Shown here piece after piece: positions 27,807 through 35,958 of a stretch of DNA of 64,000 nt; position 1 is the stretch's first letter, and each line of letters starts with the position of its first letter. Made by a program: the position numbers and the translations under genes. Source of the stretch: Bacillus sp. NTK071 (GTDB lineage Bacteria > Bacillota > Bacilli > Bacillales > Guptibacillaceae). Below the pieces are notes generated by a model that was not told where the DNA came from, made no database searches, and saw only the letters and a list, made by a program, of their open reading frames with translations. The stretch is taken from the NCBI RefSeq assembly GCF_017303315.1, contig NZ_JAFKOI010000016.1:1-64000 (forward strand), given 5' to 3'.

Positions 27807-28478
27807 ATGAAAACAATTTTAATTTCTGGCGCGGGTTCAGGACTTGGTGCTGAACTAGCAAAGCAGTGGGCTAATCAAGGTCATCATATCGTATTGGTTG
27901 GTAGAACAAAGGAAAAACTTGAACTTGTTGATAGTTACATTAACACTCAAAACGGTTCAAGTTCTATTTATACATGCGACATTTCTAACCCTAAGCAAAT
28001 TGCTCATCTAAAGGAATCATTGAAAAAGGATGGGGTTGCAGTTGATCTACTTGTAAATAATGCTGGTATAGGAACGTTTGGGGCATTAGAAGAGATTGGA
28101 ATTGACGATATCCATCGTGTCATTGATACGAATATAAAAGGAACGATTTTTTTAACACAAGCTCTACTCCCTACCCTTAAAACAGTTGGTGGAAGAGTGA
28201 TGAATATCATTTCCACAGCAGGACTGAAGGGAAAGAATCATGAATCGGTTTATGTTGCTTCTAAATATGCTGTACGTGGCTTTACCGAAAGCCTTTGGAA
28301 AGAGTTAGAGACCACAAACGCAAGTGCAACCGCTGTTTATATGGGAGGAATGGATACCCCTTTCTGGTCTGACACAGACCATGTGAAAGATTCGACCAGA
28401 TTAAAATCGCCATCAGAGAAAGCGAGTCAAATTATACATGTTGATGAAGGGCAGAAGGAAATTTTTATTGATCGTTAA
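27807..28478 (+). CDS. Short-chain dehydrogenase/reductase
   Basis: A 223-residue SDR with cofactor motif SGAGSGLG, NNAG at about 87, Ser in IISTAG and Y-x3-K as YVASK. It is shorter than typical (about 250) and lacks the usual C-terminal VDGG segment, so it belongs to the YqjQ/DltE-like classical group. GAGGAGG precedes the ATG. Its 3' end overlaps convergent recX by 14 bp. Confidence 0.8.
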   Translation: MKTILISGAGSGLGAELAKQWANQGHHIVLVGRTKEKLELVDSYINTQNGSSSIYTCDISNPKQIAHLKESLKKDGVAVDLLVNNAGIGTFGALEEIGIDDIHRVIDTNIKGTIFLTQALLPTLKTVGGRVMNIISTAGLKGKNHESVYVASKYAVRGFTESLWKELETTNASATAVYMGGMDTPFWSDTDHVKDSTRLKSPSEKASQIIHVDEGQKEIFIDR

Positions 28479-29283
28479 ATTCTTCCAAGTATCGATTGAT
28501 GAGTGGGAAAGGAAAACCTTTACGGTATAGGAATTGCTTCATTTTGTGATCAAACTCTCTACGATCTAACTTACTATAACGTCGCTCAGCTTTTTGCGCT
28601 TGGAGCACAAGTGCCTCCCATTCTTCATCATCACCCTTTTCTAACTCAATATTATCCATAACTTCTTGAATAATATCACGATCAAATCCTTTCGCTCTTA
28701 ACTCTTGATTAACTTTTTGCCTAAGCTCAGTCGAAGAAGCTTTCTTAAGCTTGTTTGCCTTTTTTTCTGCTACATTCTGGGCAAGCTCTACTTGTTGTTC
28801 GTATGAGTATTCTTCAAGTGCTTTTTCTGTCATAACTTTGTTTACTCCCTTTTGTTTGAGCTCTTGTCCAATCACGAATGGACCTTTGCCGCCAGCATTT
28901 ATTTTAGTTCGTACAAAAGCTTTTGCAAATTCAAGATCATTTACATATCCATACCGCTCTAGTTTCTCGAAAATCGATGGAAATGCTTCTTCAGGCACCT
29001 CTTTTTTGAGAAGGTAATCCTTCACCTCTTTTTCAGAGCGCATGCGGTAAGACAGGTAATTAAGAGCGAAGTTCATACCTTTCTTCACTTGATCTTCAAA
29101 GTGGATATTTTCAAGCATTTCGTCATCAAGCTCCACGCCTTTTCGAAGACCAAAGCTTATAAGAACATCTAGATCAACGCCGAACCCAAACTCTTCACCA
29201 GAACCTTTATCAATAAAAATTGAAAAACGCTCATTATTATTCTTTTGTGTCGTTATACGCGTAACCTTGACCAATGCACTCAC
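28465..29283 (-). CDS. recX: RecX, RecA regulator
   Basis: A 272-residue helical-repeat protein that modulates RecA filaments. Core motifs are LNYLSYRMRSEKEVKDYL, LERYGYVNDLEFAKAF and the later repeat AKGFDRDIIQEVMD, with tandem three-helix modules. It matches B. subtilis YfhG, which also lies beside yfhF. The stop lies within the last codons of the convergent SDR gene and no separate terminator is visible. RecA is not in the window. Confidence 0.88.
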   Translation of the reverse strand: MSALVKVTRITTQKNNNERFSIFIDKGSGEEFGFGVDLDVLISFGLRKGVELDDEMLENIHFEDQVKKGMNFALNYLSYRMRSEKEVKDYLLKKEVPEEAFPSIFEKLERYGYVNDLEFAKAFVRTKINAGGKGPFVIGQELKQKGVNKVMTEKALEEYSYEQQVELAQNVAEKKANKLKKASSTELRQKVNQELRAKGFDRDIIQEVMDNIELEKGDDEEWEALVLQAQKAERRYSKLDRREFDHKMKQFLYRKGFPFPLINRYLEEFNDQ

Positions 29284-29409
29284 CTCATGTCATATTGTAG
29301 CACTTTGAGAACCATGAAACGAAAATTTAACCTACTGATTAAAGGATTCTCTTTATGGGTAAAGAAGTAGTATTAAAAGTATATCGCGTAAGCTTAGGAG
29401 GAAGATCAA

Positions 29410-30312
29410 ATGAACATTGCGATTACCGGGGGAACTGGCTTTGTCGGAAGCGCTCTTACAGAATCATTTGTAAACGATGGCCATTCGGTTTATATTCTGA
29501 CACGTAACCCAGACAATCAGCCTGTCAAAAAAGGTGTTACGTATGTAAAGTGGCTTCAGGATGATGCAGAGCCAGAAAAAGAGCTTTCTAACATTCATGC
29601 TATCGTTAACCTGGCTGGTGAATCAATTAACAGTGGAAGATGGACAGAAGAGCGAAAAAAACGAATTCTCGATAGTCGAATTACATCAACCAGAGAAATA
29701 ATATCTATCATCCAAAAGCTTGAAAAAAAACCACGTGTTCTTGTTAATGCATCGGCTATTGGCTATTATGGATCCTCATTGGATCAATCTTTCACCGAGA
29801 ATAATACGGAAGCTGGGAACGATTTTCTAGCGGATGTTTCAAAGAAATGGGAAGACGAAGCAATGAATGCTCAAAACCATGGTGTTCGAACTGTGTTAAC
29901 ACGCTTTGGCATTGTACTTGGCGAAGAAGGAGCCCTCCCATTAATGGTGCTACCATACAAACTATTTATAGGTGGCAAACTTGGTGATGGACGTCAGTGG
30001 TATTCATGGGTTCATATTCATGATGTTATTGGTATGATTCGCTTTGCAGTTGATCATGAATCTGTACAAGGACCATTAAATGTTACAGCACCTGAACCTA
30101 AGCGGATGAATGATTTTGGGAAAACTGTAGCCGAGGTCCTTAACCGACCACATTGGATGCCCGTTCCAGAAGCACCTATGCAGGTTGCTCTTGGCGAGAA
30201 GAGTGGGATCGTTCTTAAAGGTCAATGTGTCCTTCCACAAAAAGCAAAAGAACTTGGCTATCCTTTCCGTTATATTAAATTAAAAGATGCACTAGAGAAC
30301 CTGCTGGTTTAA
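29410..30312 (+). CDS. yfhF: YfhF-like epimerase (TIGR01777 family)
   Basis: A 300-residue extended-SDR/NAD-epimerase-like protein: GGTGFVGSAL at the N-terminus, NLAGESINSGRWTEERK, SAIGYYG and a C-terminal DUF1731 region (LNRPHWMPVPEAPMQVALG). It matches the TIGR01777 family and B. subtilis YfhF. TAGGAGGAAG precedes the ATG. Divergent from recX. Substrate unknown. Confidence 0.88.
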   Translation: MNIAITGGTGFVGSALTESFVNDGHSVYILTRNPDNQPVKKGVTYVKWLQDDAEPEKELSNIHAIVNLAGESINSGRWTEERKKRILDSRITSTREIISIIQKLEKKPRVLVNASAIGYYGSSLDQSFTENNTEAGNDFLADVSKKWEDEAMNAQNHGVRTVLTRFGIVLGEEGALPLMVLPYKLFIGGKLGDGRQWYSWVHIHDVIGMIRFAVDHESVQGPLNVTAPEPKRMNDFGKTVAEVLNRPHWMPVPEAPMQVALGEKSGIVLKGQCVLPQKAKELGYPFRYIKLKDALENLLV

Positions 30313-30327
30313 CAGCAGGTTTTATTT
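30298..30327 (+). terminator. yfhF terminator
   Basis: AACCTGCTG (30298-30306) pairs with CAGCAGGTT (30313-30321), followed by TTATTT; the stem includes the last yfhF codons. Confidence 0.8.
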
Positions 30328-30451
30328 ATCAGTTAATTTCTTAATTACCTATAATGAGATAGCATCTATTACAATAAATGGCTATAATAAGTTAACTAAC
30401 TGGAGAGGGCAAAGACCCCTAACCAAAACTAACAGATGATAGGTGAGTAAT

Positions 30452-31573
30452 TTGACAATATTAATTAAACAAGCAAGAGTTTATCCCATTTCCTCCACAG
30501 TCCTTCCATCCGCTGATGTGCTTGTGAAAGATGGACTTATTCACAAAGTATCTCCTTCCATTCCCGAGGAACCCGATATGACCGTTATAGACGGCAAAGG
30601 GCATCATCTTCTCCCTGGTTTAATTGATGCACACACTCACGTCGGGCTTTACGACGAAGGAACAGGATGGGCGGGAAATGATGCGAACGAAACTGTTGAA
30701 GCCCTTACCCCACATGTACGTGCTATAGATGGTGTGAACCCACTCGACGTTGGATTTAGGGATGCTATTGCGTTTGGCGTTACGTCTGTTCAGGTCATGC
30801 CTGGAAGCGCAAACATTATTGGTGGAACGACAACAGTATTGAAAACACATGGCAAGAATGTAGAGAAAATGATTGTACGAGAAACTGCTGGACTTAAGAT
30901 TGCCCTTGGAGAGAATCCAAAGCGGGTGCACAGTCATTCAAACAATGATTCCATTACACGAATGGGGATTATGGGACTCCTGCGCGAAGCCTTCTATCAT
31001 GCAAGTCGATCCGATCGTAAAGAGCATCCACGCATCGCTCCAATTATCGCAGCGCTTAACCGTGAAATTCCAGTACGAATTCACGCGCACCGTGCTGATG
31101 ACATTTTAACAGCTGTTCGTTTTGCCAGAGAGTTTGATCTTGACCTTAGAATTGAGCATTGTACCGAAGGACATTTAATCGCTGACGAACTTAGTGGACA
31201 GAACCTAAAAGTATCCGTGGGACCCACCATGACTAGACGCTCAAAGATTGAGCTTAAGAACAAAACATGGGCGACTTACGGAATTCTAAATAATCACGGA
31301 ATTGAAGTTTCGATCGTAACTGATCATCCGTACGTTCCTATTCAATACCTAAACGTATGTGCAGCACTGGCTGTGAGAGAAGGATTAAGTGAGGAAAAAG
31401 CACTGGAAGGCATTACTCTAAACCCTGCTAAAAGCCTTGGTGTAGACCATCGAATCGGAAGCATAGAAGTTGGAAAAGACGCGGATTTAGTCCTGTGGTC
31501 TCACCATCCATTTCATTTTGAAGCTCGCCCAATATTAACGATGATTGATGGTAAAATTATTCATAAAAAATAA
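30452..31573 (+). CDS. Amidohydrolase family protein
   Basis: A 373-residue metal-dependent hydrolase of the imidazolonepropionase/adenine deaminase-like amidohydrolase superfamily. Metal ligands are seen as DAHTH, HAHRADD, EHCTEG and TDHP, flanked by the composite beta-domain. TTG 30452 is preferred, with AGGTGAG 4 bp upstream; the GTG at 30443 lies within that site. The GGTTT (GGTTTVLKTHG) segment is typical of the subgroup found in Bacilli and actinomycetes. Substrate unknown. Confidence 0.85.
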   Translation: MTILIKQARVYPISSTVLPSADVLVKDGLIHKVSPSIPEEPDMTVIDGKGHHLLPGLIDAHTHVGLYDEGTGWAGNDANETVEALTPHVRAIDGVNPLDVGFRDAIAFGVTSVQVMPGSANIIGGTTTVLKTHGKNVEKMIVRETAGLKIALGENPKRVHSHSNNDSITRMGIMGLLREAFYHASRSDRKEHPRIAPIIAALNREIPVRIHAHRADDILTAVRFAREFDLDLRIEHCTEGHLIADELSGQNLKVSVGPTMTRRSKIELKNKTWATYGILNNHGIEVSIVTDHPYVPIQYLNVCAALAVREGLSEEKALEGITLNPAKSLGVDHRIGSIEVGKDADLVLWSHHPFHFEARPILTMIDGKIIHKK

Positions 31574-31658
31574 GCAAAAAACCAGTATCTTTTTTATATG
31601 AAATTGAGTATGATATTTTTGTAATTAAAATAAAATGAACTAACAACTTCATAAGTGA

Positions 31659-31727
31659 ATATGGGAAGGCAATTGGTGCGCCACCAGCAATGACTGGTCC
31701 TAGTGGGTTCGATTCCCACCCCGAATA
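31659..31727 (+). ncRNA. tRNA-like leader element (degenerate)
   Basis: Folds in cloverleaf order. Acceptor-like ATATGGG (31659-31665) faces CCCGAAT (31720-31726) with one mismatch. A D-arm GGC/GCC has an AATTGG-containing loop. An anticodon-like arm ACCAG/CTGGT has only a 6-nt loop. A canonical T-arm GTGGG-TTCGATT-CCCAC spans 31703-31719. The short anticodon loop and acceptor mismatch argue against a functional tRNA. Its T-arm 3' half can instead pair with 31752-31758. Confidence 0.4.
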
Positions 31728-31774
31728 ATAATTCAACATACTATTATTCGAGGGTGGGGTTAAGTCTGCCCTCG
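31715..31774 (+). promoter_or_regulatory. Mutually exclusive hairpins in the GNAT gene leader
   Basis: 31715-31730 pairs with 31742-31758 (16 bp, one bulged A at 31751), competing with the T-arm hairpin at 31703-31719. A third helix, CGAGGG (31749-31754) with CCCTCG (31769-31774), competes with the second. The third helix ends 2 bp before the AGGAGGG ribosome-binding site (31777-31783). No T-tract follows, so control of translation or RNA stability is more likely than termination. Confidence 0.45.
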
Positions 31775-31789
31775 ACAGGAGGGAAACTC

Positions 31790-32344
31790 ATGATTAAACA
31801 TCGTGACCTGTCGGAATGTCATGTGCTATTTGACTTGATGGTTGACCCAGCTGTCTTCCCATTTGTACGTCATAAAGCAAGCTCGTACGAAGAATATCTG
31901 TTTCTAACGAAGCAAATCATTGAAGCTGAAGAACAAGGTGAATTAATATCCCGCACTATTCTTGATGAATGGGGTACCCCTATTGGTACGATTAACCTTT
32001 TTGATCTTGATCAACAAACAGGATTTCTCGGAACTTGGATAGGTACTCCATATCACGGGAAGGGTTACAACCAGCTTGCAAAAGATGCTTTTTTCAATGA
32101 GATGTTCTACGATAAACAAATTCAAACGATTTTCATGCGCATTAATCAGGATAACATCCGTTCCCAAAAAGCCGCTGAGAAAATTCCTTTTGTAGAGAAG
32201 GCAAATGAAAAATGGCCAGAAATTTTTCAAAAAATTAACAATGGAGAAAAAGCCTATCACTTATATGAAATAGAACGTGATAATTACCTTCTCCACACCA
32301 TGCGTGAACGCTCAGAAACAGTTGAAGTTCAACTAGAAGCTTAA
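31790..32344 (+). CDS. GNAT family N-acetyltransferase (RimJ/RimL-like)
   Basis: A 184-residue acetyltransferase. Motifs include IGTINLFDLDQQTGFLGTWIG and the acetyl-CoA loop region YHGKGYNQLAKDAF, then IFMRINQDNIRSQKAAEKI, where the conserved N-x-x-S motif of RimL-like enzymes falls. AGGAGGG lies 6 bp before ATG 31790; the frame is open further into the leader but that part forms RNA structure. Substrate unknown. Confidence 0.85.
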   Translation: MIKHRDLSECHVLFDLMVDPAVFPFVRHKASSYEEYLFLTKQIIEAEEQGELISRTILDEWGTPIGTINLFDLDQQTGFLGTWIGTPYHGKGYNQLAKDAFFNEMFYDKQIQTIFMRINQDNIRSQKAAEKIPFVEKANEKWPEIFQKINNGEKAYHLYEIERDNYLLHTMRERSETVEVQLEA

Positions 32345-32370
32345 GTTCCTATAATAGGAACTTTTTTCTT
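32343..32370 (+). terminator. Terminator of the GNAT gene
   Basis: AAGTTCCTA/TAGGAACTT with a 3-nt loop, followed by TTTTTTC, right at the gene end. Confidence 0.85.
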
Positions 32371-32377
32371 TTCGCTT

Positions 32378-32475
32378 GGCTCTTTTCAGAGAGATTGTTG
32401 CTTTTGAAATAACTATTTAAAAAAACACACTTAGTGATTTCCGCTCATATAGCAACAATGTATACGAAAAGAGCC
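32378..32475 (-). repeat. Inverted-repeat element, copy C (98 bp)
   Basis: GGCTCTTTTC (32378-32387) and GAAAAGAGCC (32466-32475) bound a 98-bp element. On the minus strand its left part (TACATTGTTGCTATATGAG) aligns with the left part of copy A, and its right part (GCAACAATCTCTCTG) with copy A's right part. It lacks the CTTTCCGC core. Confidence 0.75.
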
Positions 32476-32559
32476 TTTCGTTTAAACAAATACGAACACC
32501 TGCATAGAACTTTTCTTGATGGCAATGCTAGTACCATCTTAAAGAAAAGAGGGTTAATT

Positions 32560-32673
32560 GTGGATAAACGCAAAGGAAAAGATAACAAAGAATCAAAAAT
32601 GACTTTAACAAAAACTCAGGATGTGCTATTCGGTCGTGAATTCAAACGCGCTGATCGTGCTGGCCAAAAATAG
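32560..32673 (+). CDS. yfhE: YfhE-like small protein
   Basis: A 37-residue basic protein (MDKRKGKDNKES..., then TQDVLFGREFKRADRAGQK) resembling YfhE. It starts at GTG 32560 behind AGAGGG. It is followed 88 bp later by yfhD, as in B. subtilis. Role unknown; family members are common in spore formers. Confidence 0.7.
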   Translation: MDKRKGKDNKESKMTLTKTQDVLFGREFKRADRAGQK

Positions 32674-32761
32674 GTTATCTTCTCGAATAATTTGAACACC
32701 ATTTAGCCATTCTAATTAGTGGAGAGATGCTCTCCAAACTCACTTACAGGAGCTGATTAAG

Positions 32762-32932
32762 ATGGCAAAACGTCCAAATTATTCAGAAGAAAAACAAAAA
32801 CGCCAAGCAAAGAACCCGATCCCTGCAGCGCAAAATGAAGATGTAGAATTTGCAAGTGAATTTGATGCTGCTGATGCAAAAGCAGCAGAAAGAGCAAAAG
32901 CAGCTAACCAACGAGCGAAAAAGAATAAGTAA
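32762..32932 (+). CDS. yfhD: YfhD-like small protein
   Basis: A 56-residue charged protein with EDVEFASEFDAADAKAAERAKAA, matching the YfhD family. The EFASE motif resembles the GPR cleavage motif of gamma-type SASP, hinting at a spore role. AGGAGCTG precedes the ATG and a strong terminator follows. Confidence 0.78.
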   Translation: MAKRPNYSEEKQKRQAKNPIPAAQNEDVEFASEFDAADAKAAERAKAANQRAKKNK

Positions 32933-32934
32933 TT

Positions 32935-32965
32935 AAAAAAGGGACCTCTTCAGGTCCCTTTTTCA
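32935..32965 (+). terminator. yfhD terminator
   Basis: AAAAAGGGACCT (32936-32947) pairs with AGGTCCCTTTTT (32952-32963). Confidence 0.88.
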
Positions 32966-33017
32966 ACTGTGTTTCTTTACTATATCTTAACATCCCTTTG
33001 TGGAAACTTATCATCCA

Positions 33018-33172
33018 CACATTGTTAACAATGTGGATAACCTTAAACTAATCCTGTAATACCGCTATTAGTTACAATTAGTGAATTTTGTGGATAAAAA
33101 ACCACTACAGCTGTGGGTAATGTTGATAATTCTGTGTATAAGGCACGATATCTGCTTTTACACTGTGCATAA
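33018..33172. other. DnaA-box cluster in gene-free region
   Basis: Five 9-mers of the DnaA-box type read in the same direction on the minus strand: TTATCCACA at 33032-33040 and 33089-33097, TTACCCACA at 33112-33120, TTATACACA at 33133-33141 and TTATGCACA at 33164-33172. Four match TTATNCACA exactly. A near match TTATCAACA lies at 33121-33129. An 18-bp perfect palindrome CACATTGTTAACAATGTG (33018-33035) overlaps the first box. The 346-bp gap between yfhD and rlmCD holds no gene. Confidence 0.7.
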
Positions 33173-33278
33173 CACTGTGGAAAGTGTTAATGACTCCTTT
33201 AGACAAACAGTCAAAAGGTTGAGATTAATTCTTTTTTTCTGTAAACTCAGTCCAGCTACCTTTATAGTGGCTTTTTAT

Positions 33279-34679
33279 TTAGTTGCTTTTCTTTTTGAAA
33301 ACCGCGACAACCTCAACATGAGCCGTTTGAGGGAACATATCAACAGGTTGTAATTCTTTTATTTCGTATCCTTTTTTCATTAGAAATGCAGCATCTTTTG
33401 CGAGTGTGGATGGATTACAGGATACATATACAATCCGGTCTGGTCTTGCTTTGACCATTGTGGATAACAATTTATCATCACAACCCGTCCGAGGCGGATC
33501 AACAACAATGACATCTGGTCTAAAGCCCTCTTTAACCCAGCTAGGGACTAAATCTTCTGCTTTACCAACTTCATATCTCATTGATGTTTGGTAGCCATGT
33601 TGTTTAGCATTCTTTCTCGCATCATCAATCGATTCTTTTATAACATCCATGCCTCTCACTTCTTTTGCATGATCAGCAAGCCATAACCCAATTGTTCCTA
33701 CTCCGCAGTAAGCGTCAATAATGTTTTCTTTCCCAGTAAGCTCAGCTGCCTTTTTAACTTCATCATATAGCTTCACGGTTTGGATAGGGTTCAATTGGAA
33801 AAATGCACGAGCAGACAATTCAAAATGCAAATCACCTAGCGACTCTTGGATCACTTCTTCTCCATCAATTACTAGTGTTTTCTCTCCAAAGATGATCGAT
33901 GTCCGCTTACCATTCACATTTTGAACAACAGACCTTACTTCTGGTAGACGCTTCTTAATTTCTTTAATTAATAATTCTTTTCGTGGGATATTTTCTTCAG
34001 AGGTAACGAGGACAAGTTGAATTTGGCCTGTTTCAAAACCAACTCTCGTTACAATCGTACGAATAAGCCCCTTATTTTTCTTTTCGTTATAAATTGAAAT
34101 ATTCAAGTCTTCTAGAATGCTCACAACCTGGCGAGTTACGCGATTTGTCTCCGGATGTTGGACAAGGCAATTGGTTAGTTCAACTAGTTCATGTGAACCT
34201 GTGCCATACAAACCAGCGATTATTTTCCCTTTTTGTTTCCTAACCTGAAGCTGACTCTTGTTTCGATAATTCCAGGGATCTTCCATTCCAATGACAGGCT
34301 TAATGGTAATATCCTTCTCGCCCAACTTTGCATGTCGCTCGAATGATTGAATAACAATATCCCGTTTTTCTCGCAGCTGACCATCATAACTTAAATGCTG
34401 TAACTGACATCCTCCACACTCTTCATAGACAGGACATGGTGGTGCAATACGATCGTTAGATTTCTTTCGCAATCGTTTAACTTTCGCTTCAGCACGATTT
34501 GGAAAAACCGTTGTAATTTCTGCGGTAACTTCTTCTCCTGGTAGAGCACCAGGAACAAAGACAACCGTACGCTTAAAGAAACCAACGCCTTCTCCATTTA
34601 TTCCTAGTCGTTTTATTGTAAGAGGGACCGTTTGTCCTTTAACTAGACCTGATCCTTTGACTTCTTTTTTGTTCAACAT
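33279..34679 (-). CDS. rlmCD: 23S rRNA uracil-C5 methyltransferase (RlmCD / TrmA family)
   Basis: A 466-residue SAM-dependent RNA m5U methyltransferase. It has an N-terminal TRAM domain (to about residue 65), a [4Fe-4S] cysteine set [16 protein letters not shown] motif [21 protein letters not shown] and the catalytic Cys in [11 protein letters not shown]. In B. subtilis the counterpart YefA (RlmCD) makes m5U747 and m5U1939. AGAAGGAGAG precedes the ATG. It follows the AlkA-type gene by 16 bp on the same strand. Confidence 0.9.
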   Translation of the reverse strand: MLNKKEVKGSGLVKGQTVPLTIKRLGINGEGVGFFKRTVVFVPGALPGEEVTAEITTVFPNRAEAKVKRLRKKSNDRIAPPCPVYEECGGCQLQHLSYDGQLREKRDIVIQSFERHAKLGEKDITIKPVIGMEDPWNYRNKSQLQVRKQKGKIIAGLYGTGSHELVELTNCLVQHPETNRVTRQVVSILEDLNISIYNEKKNKGLIRTIVTRVGFETGQIQLVLVTSEENIPRKELLIKEIKKRLPEVRSVVQNVNGKRTSIIFGEKTLVIDGEEVIQESLGDLHFELSARAFFQLNPIQTVKLYDEVKKAAELTGKENIIDAYCGVGTIGLWLADHAKEVRGMDVIKESIDDARKNAKQHGYQTSMRYEVGKAEDLVPSWVKEGFRPDVIVVDPPRTGCDDKLLSTMVKARPDRIVYVSCNPSTLAKDAAFLMKKGYEIKELQPVDMFPQTAHVEVVAVFKKKSN

Positions 34680-34695
34680 TAATCTCTCCTTCTAA

Positions 34696-35565
34696 CTACT
34701 CACTTAAACTCTCCCACAAATACATGGAGACATAGCTTGAATACGGTGACCATTTGTCATGATAAGCGTAAAGTTCTTCTTTGGTCGGTTTGGTAGGAAG
34801 GTTAAACCATTTTTTGATAGCATTTTGAATACCTACATCCCCTGCTGGTAGTATATCTTTTCTCCCTAATCCGAACAGAAGAACGCACTCAACCGTCCAG
34901 GGACCGACTCCTCTAATTGGAAGCAGCTTCTTATACACTTCTTCATTTGAAAGCGCAGACAGCTCTTCCATATTCAATTCTCCATTGATGATTTTTCGAG
35001 CAATTCCAATAACGTACTCTGCTTTTCGATTACTAAATTGCAGTTCTCGTAATTCTTCCACAGTTAGTTTACTGACTACCTCAGCATCCGGATAGAACCA
35101 AACACCATGCTTCTCTCTTCCATAACTAGTCACAAATCGATACGTAAGCGTATAGGCGAATTTCATATTAAGTTGCTGATGAACGATGTTTTTCAATAAC
35201 GCACTATAACAATCTGGTTCGCAAATAATTGGCATTCCAGCATATTGTCCAACAAGCTCACCAATAGTAGTAGAATTTAACGCTGCTAAAATAGCGCGTG
35301 GCTTCATATCAAAATCATACATAGCACAAATTCGACTGACAACTTCATCTTTTTGGCTAACTTCTTCTCCTTTAATCTCAAAAGCTGGACGTTCCTTTGT
35401 ACCTTGCGATTGAATTGACACAACAGCTTCGCCATGATTTAACACCAAAGGTACTTTCAACAACCTATTTTCAATTTCTATATATTGAAGCGGGTCCATA
35501 CTAACCCGTCCGAATAACCTCTCAACATCATAAGGCGCCTGAGGATATATCATTTCAGACCACAT
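34696..35565 (-). CDS. DNA-3-methyladenine glycosylase II (AlkA type)
   Basis: A 289-residue base-excision repair glycosylase with an AlkA-like N-terminal domain and an HhH-GPD domain: VGPWTVECVLLFGLGRKDILPAGD holds the helix-hairpin-helix and catalytic Asp (PAGD). It removes alkylated purines. The start is taken at ATG 35565 (MWSEMIYP) behind GGGGGCGG; an ATG 18 bp upstream is also possible. Likely cotranscribed with rlmCD. B. subtilis YfjP is the probable counterpart. Confidence 0.85.
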   Translation of the reverse strand: MWSEMIYPQAPYDVERLFGRVSMDPLQYIEIENRLLKVPLVLNHGEAVVSIQSQGTKERPAFEIKGEEVSQKDEVVSRICAMYDFDMKPRAILAALNSTTIGELVGQYAGMPIICEPDCYSALLKNIVHQQLNMKFAYTLTYRFVTSYGREKHGVWFYPDAEVVSKLTVEELRELQFSNRKAEYVIGIARKIINGELNMEELSALSNEEVYKKLLPIRGVGPWTVECVLLFGLGRKDILPAGDVGIQNAIKKWFNLPTKPTKEELYAYHDKWSPYSSYVSMYLWESLSE

Positions 35566-35613
35566 TCTACCGCCCCCAACCATGTTATGTAGTCCTTATT
35601 ATCGCAAACAATC

Positions 35614-35897
35614 ACGAAAAGCGGAAGTGGCCGCTTAGACTCGACAAGCGCTGGAACCTCCCAAAAAGAACACGCTCTTTGTGTTCATTTTGGGAGGTGA
35701 AGCGATCGAGAGTCTGGCCACTGCAGCTAGATCTCGAAAAGCGGAAGCCTCCGTTCAGACCCGGCAGACACTGGAGCGATCCAACTTGAACACGTCCTTT
35801 GTGTTCAAATTGGATGGTGAAGTGGCCTAGGGTCTGGAGGCTGCAGCTAGATCTCGAAAAGCGGAAGTGGCCGCTTAGACCTTGCAGTTGCTAGAGC
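35614..35897. repeat. Tandem 120-bp structured repeats (two full copies and one partial)
   Basis: CGAAAAGCGGAAG recurs at 35615, 35735 and 35855, a period of exactly 120 bp. Each full copy folds into a long hairpin. In copy 1 AGTGGCC (35626-35632) pairs with GGCCACT (35716-35722); in copy 2 AGCCTCC (35746-35752) pairs with GGAGGCT (35836-35842). Each also carries an apical stem around GAACAC/GTGTTC. Base differences are compensated on both sides of the stems. The third copy stops after the left arm. This fills the gap between alkA-like and pdaA genes. Confidence 0.85.
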
Positions 35898-35918
35898 CAT
35901 ACCAAATAACTCAATCAC

Positions 35919-35958
35919 ATAAACAAAAGACTGCCATTTCTGGCAGTCTTTTGTTTAT
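35919..35958. terminator. pdaA terminator
   Basis: An 18-bp perfect stem (35919-35936 with 35941-35958) with A- and T-rich flanks on both strands, overlapping the pdaA stop. Confidence 0.88.

Noticed and set aside
30403-30440. PreQ1-I-like pattern (AGGG, loop, CCCCT, then AAAACTAA) before the amidohydrolase gene
   Set aside because: The loop lacks the conserved bases and cannot form the pseudoknot with the CTAA tail. The gene is not a queuosine function.
31659-31727. A functional tRNA gene
   Set aside because: The anticodon loop would have six bases, the acceptor stem has a mismatch and a G-U, and no CCA or plausible anticodon context is present. Kept only as a tRNA-like element.
31751-31774. 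A T-box riboswitch
   Set aside because: Only the AGGGTGG core is present. There is no stem I with specifier loop, no ACCGCG continuation and no terminator T-tract.
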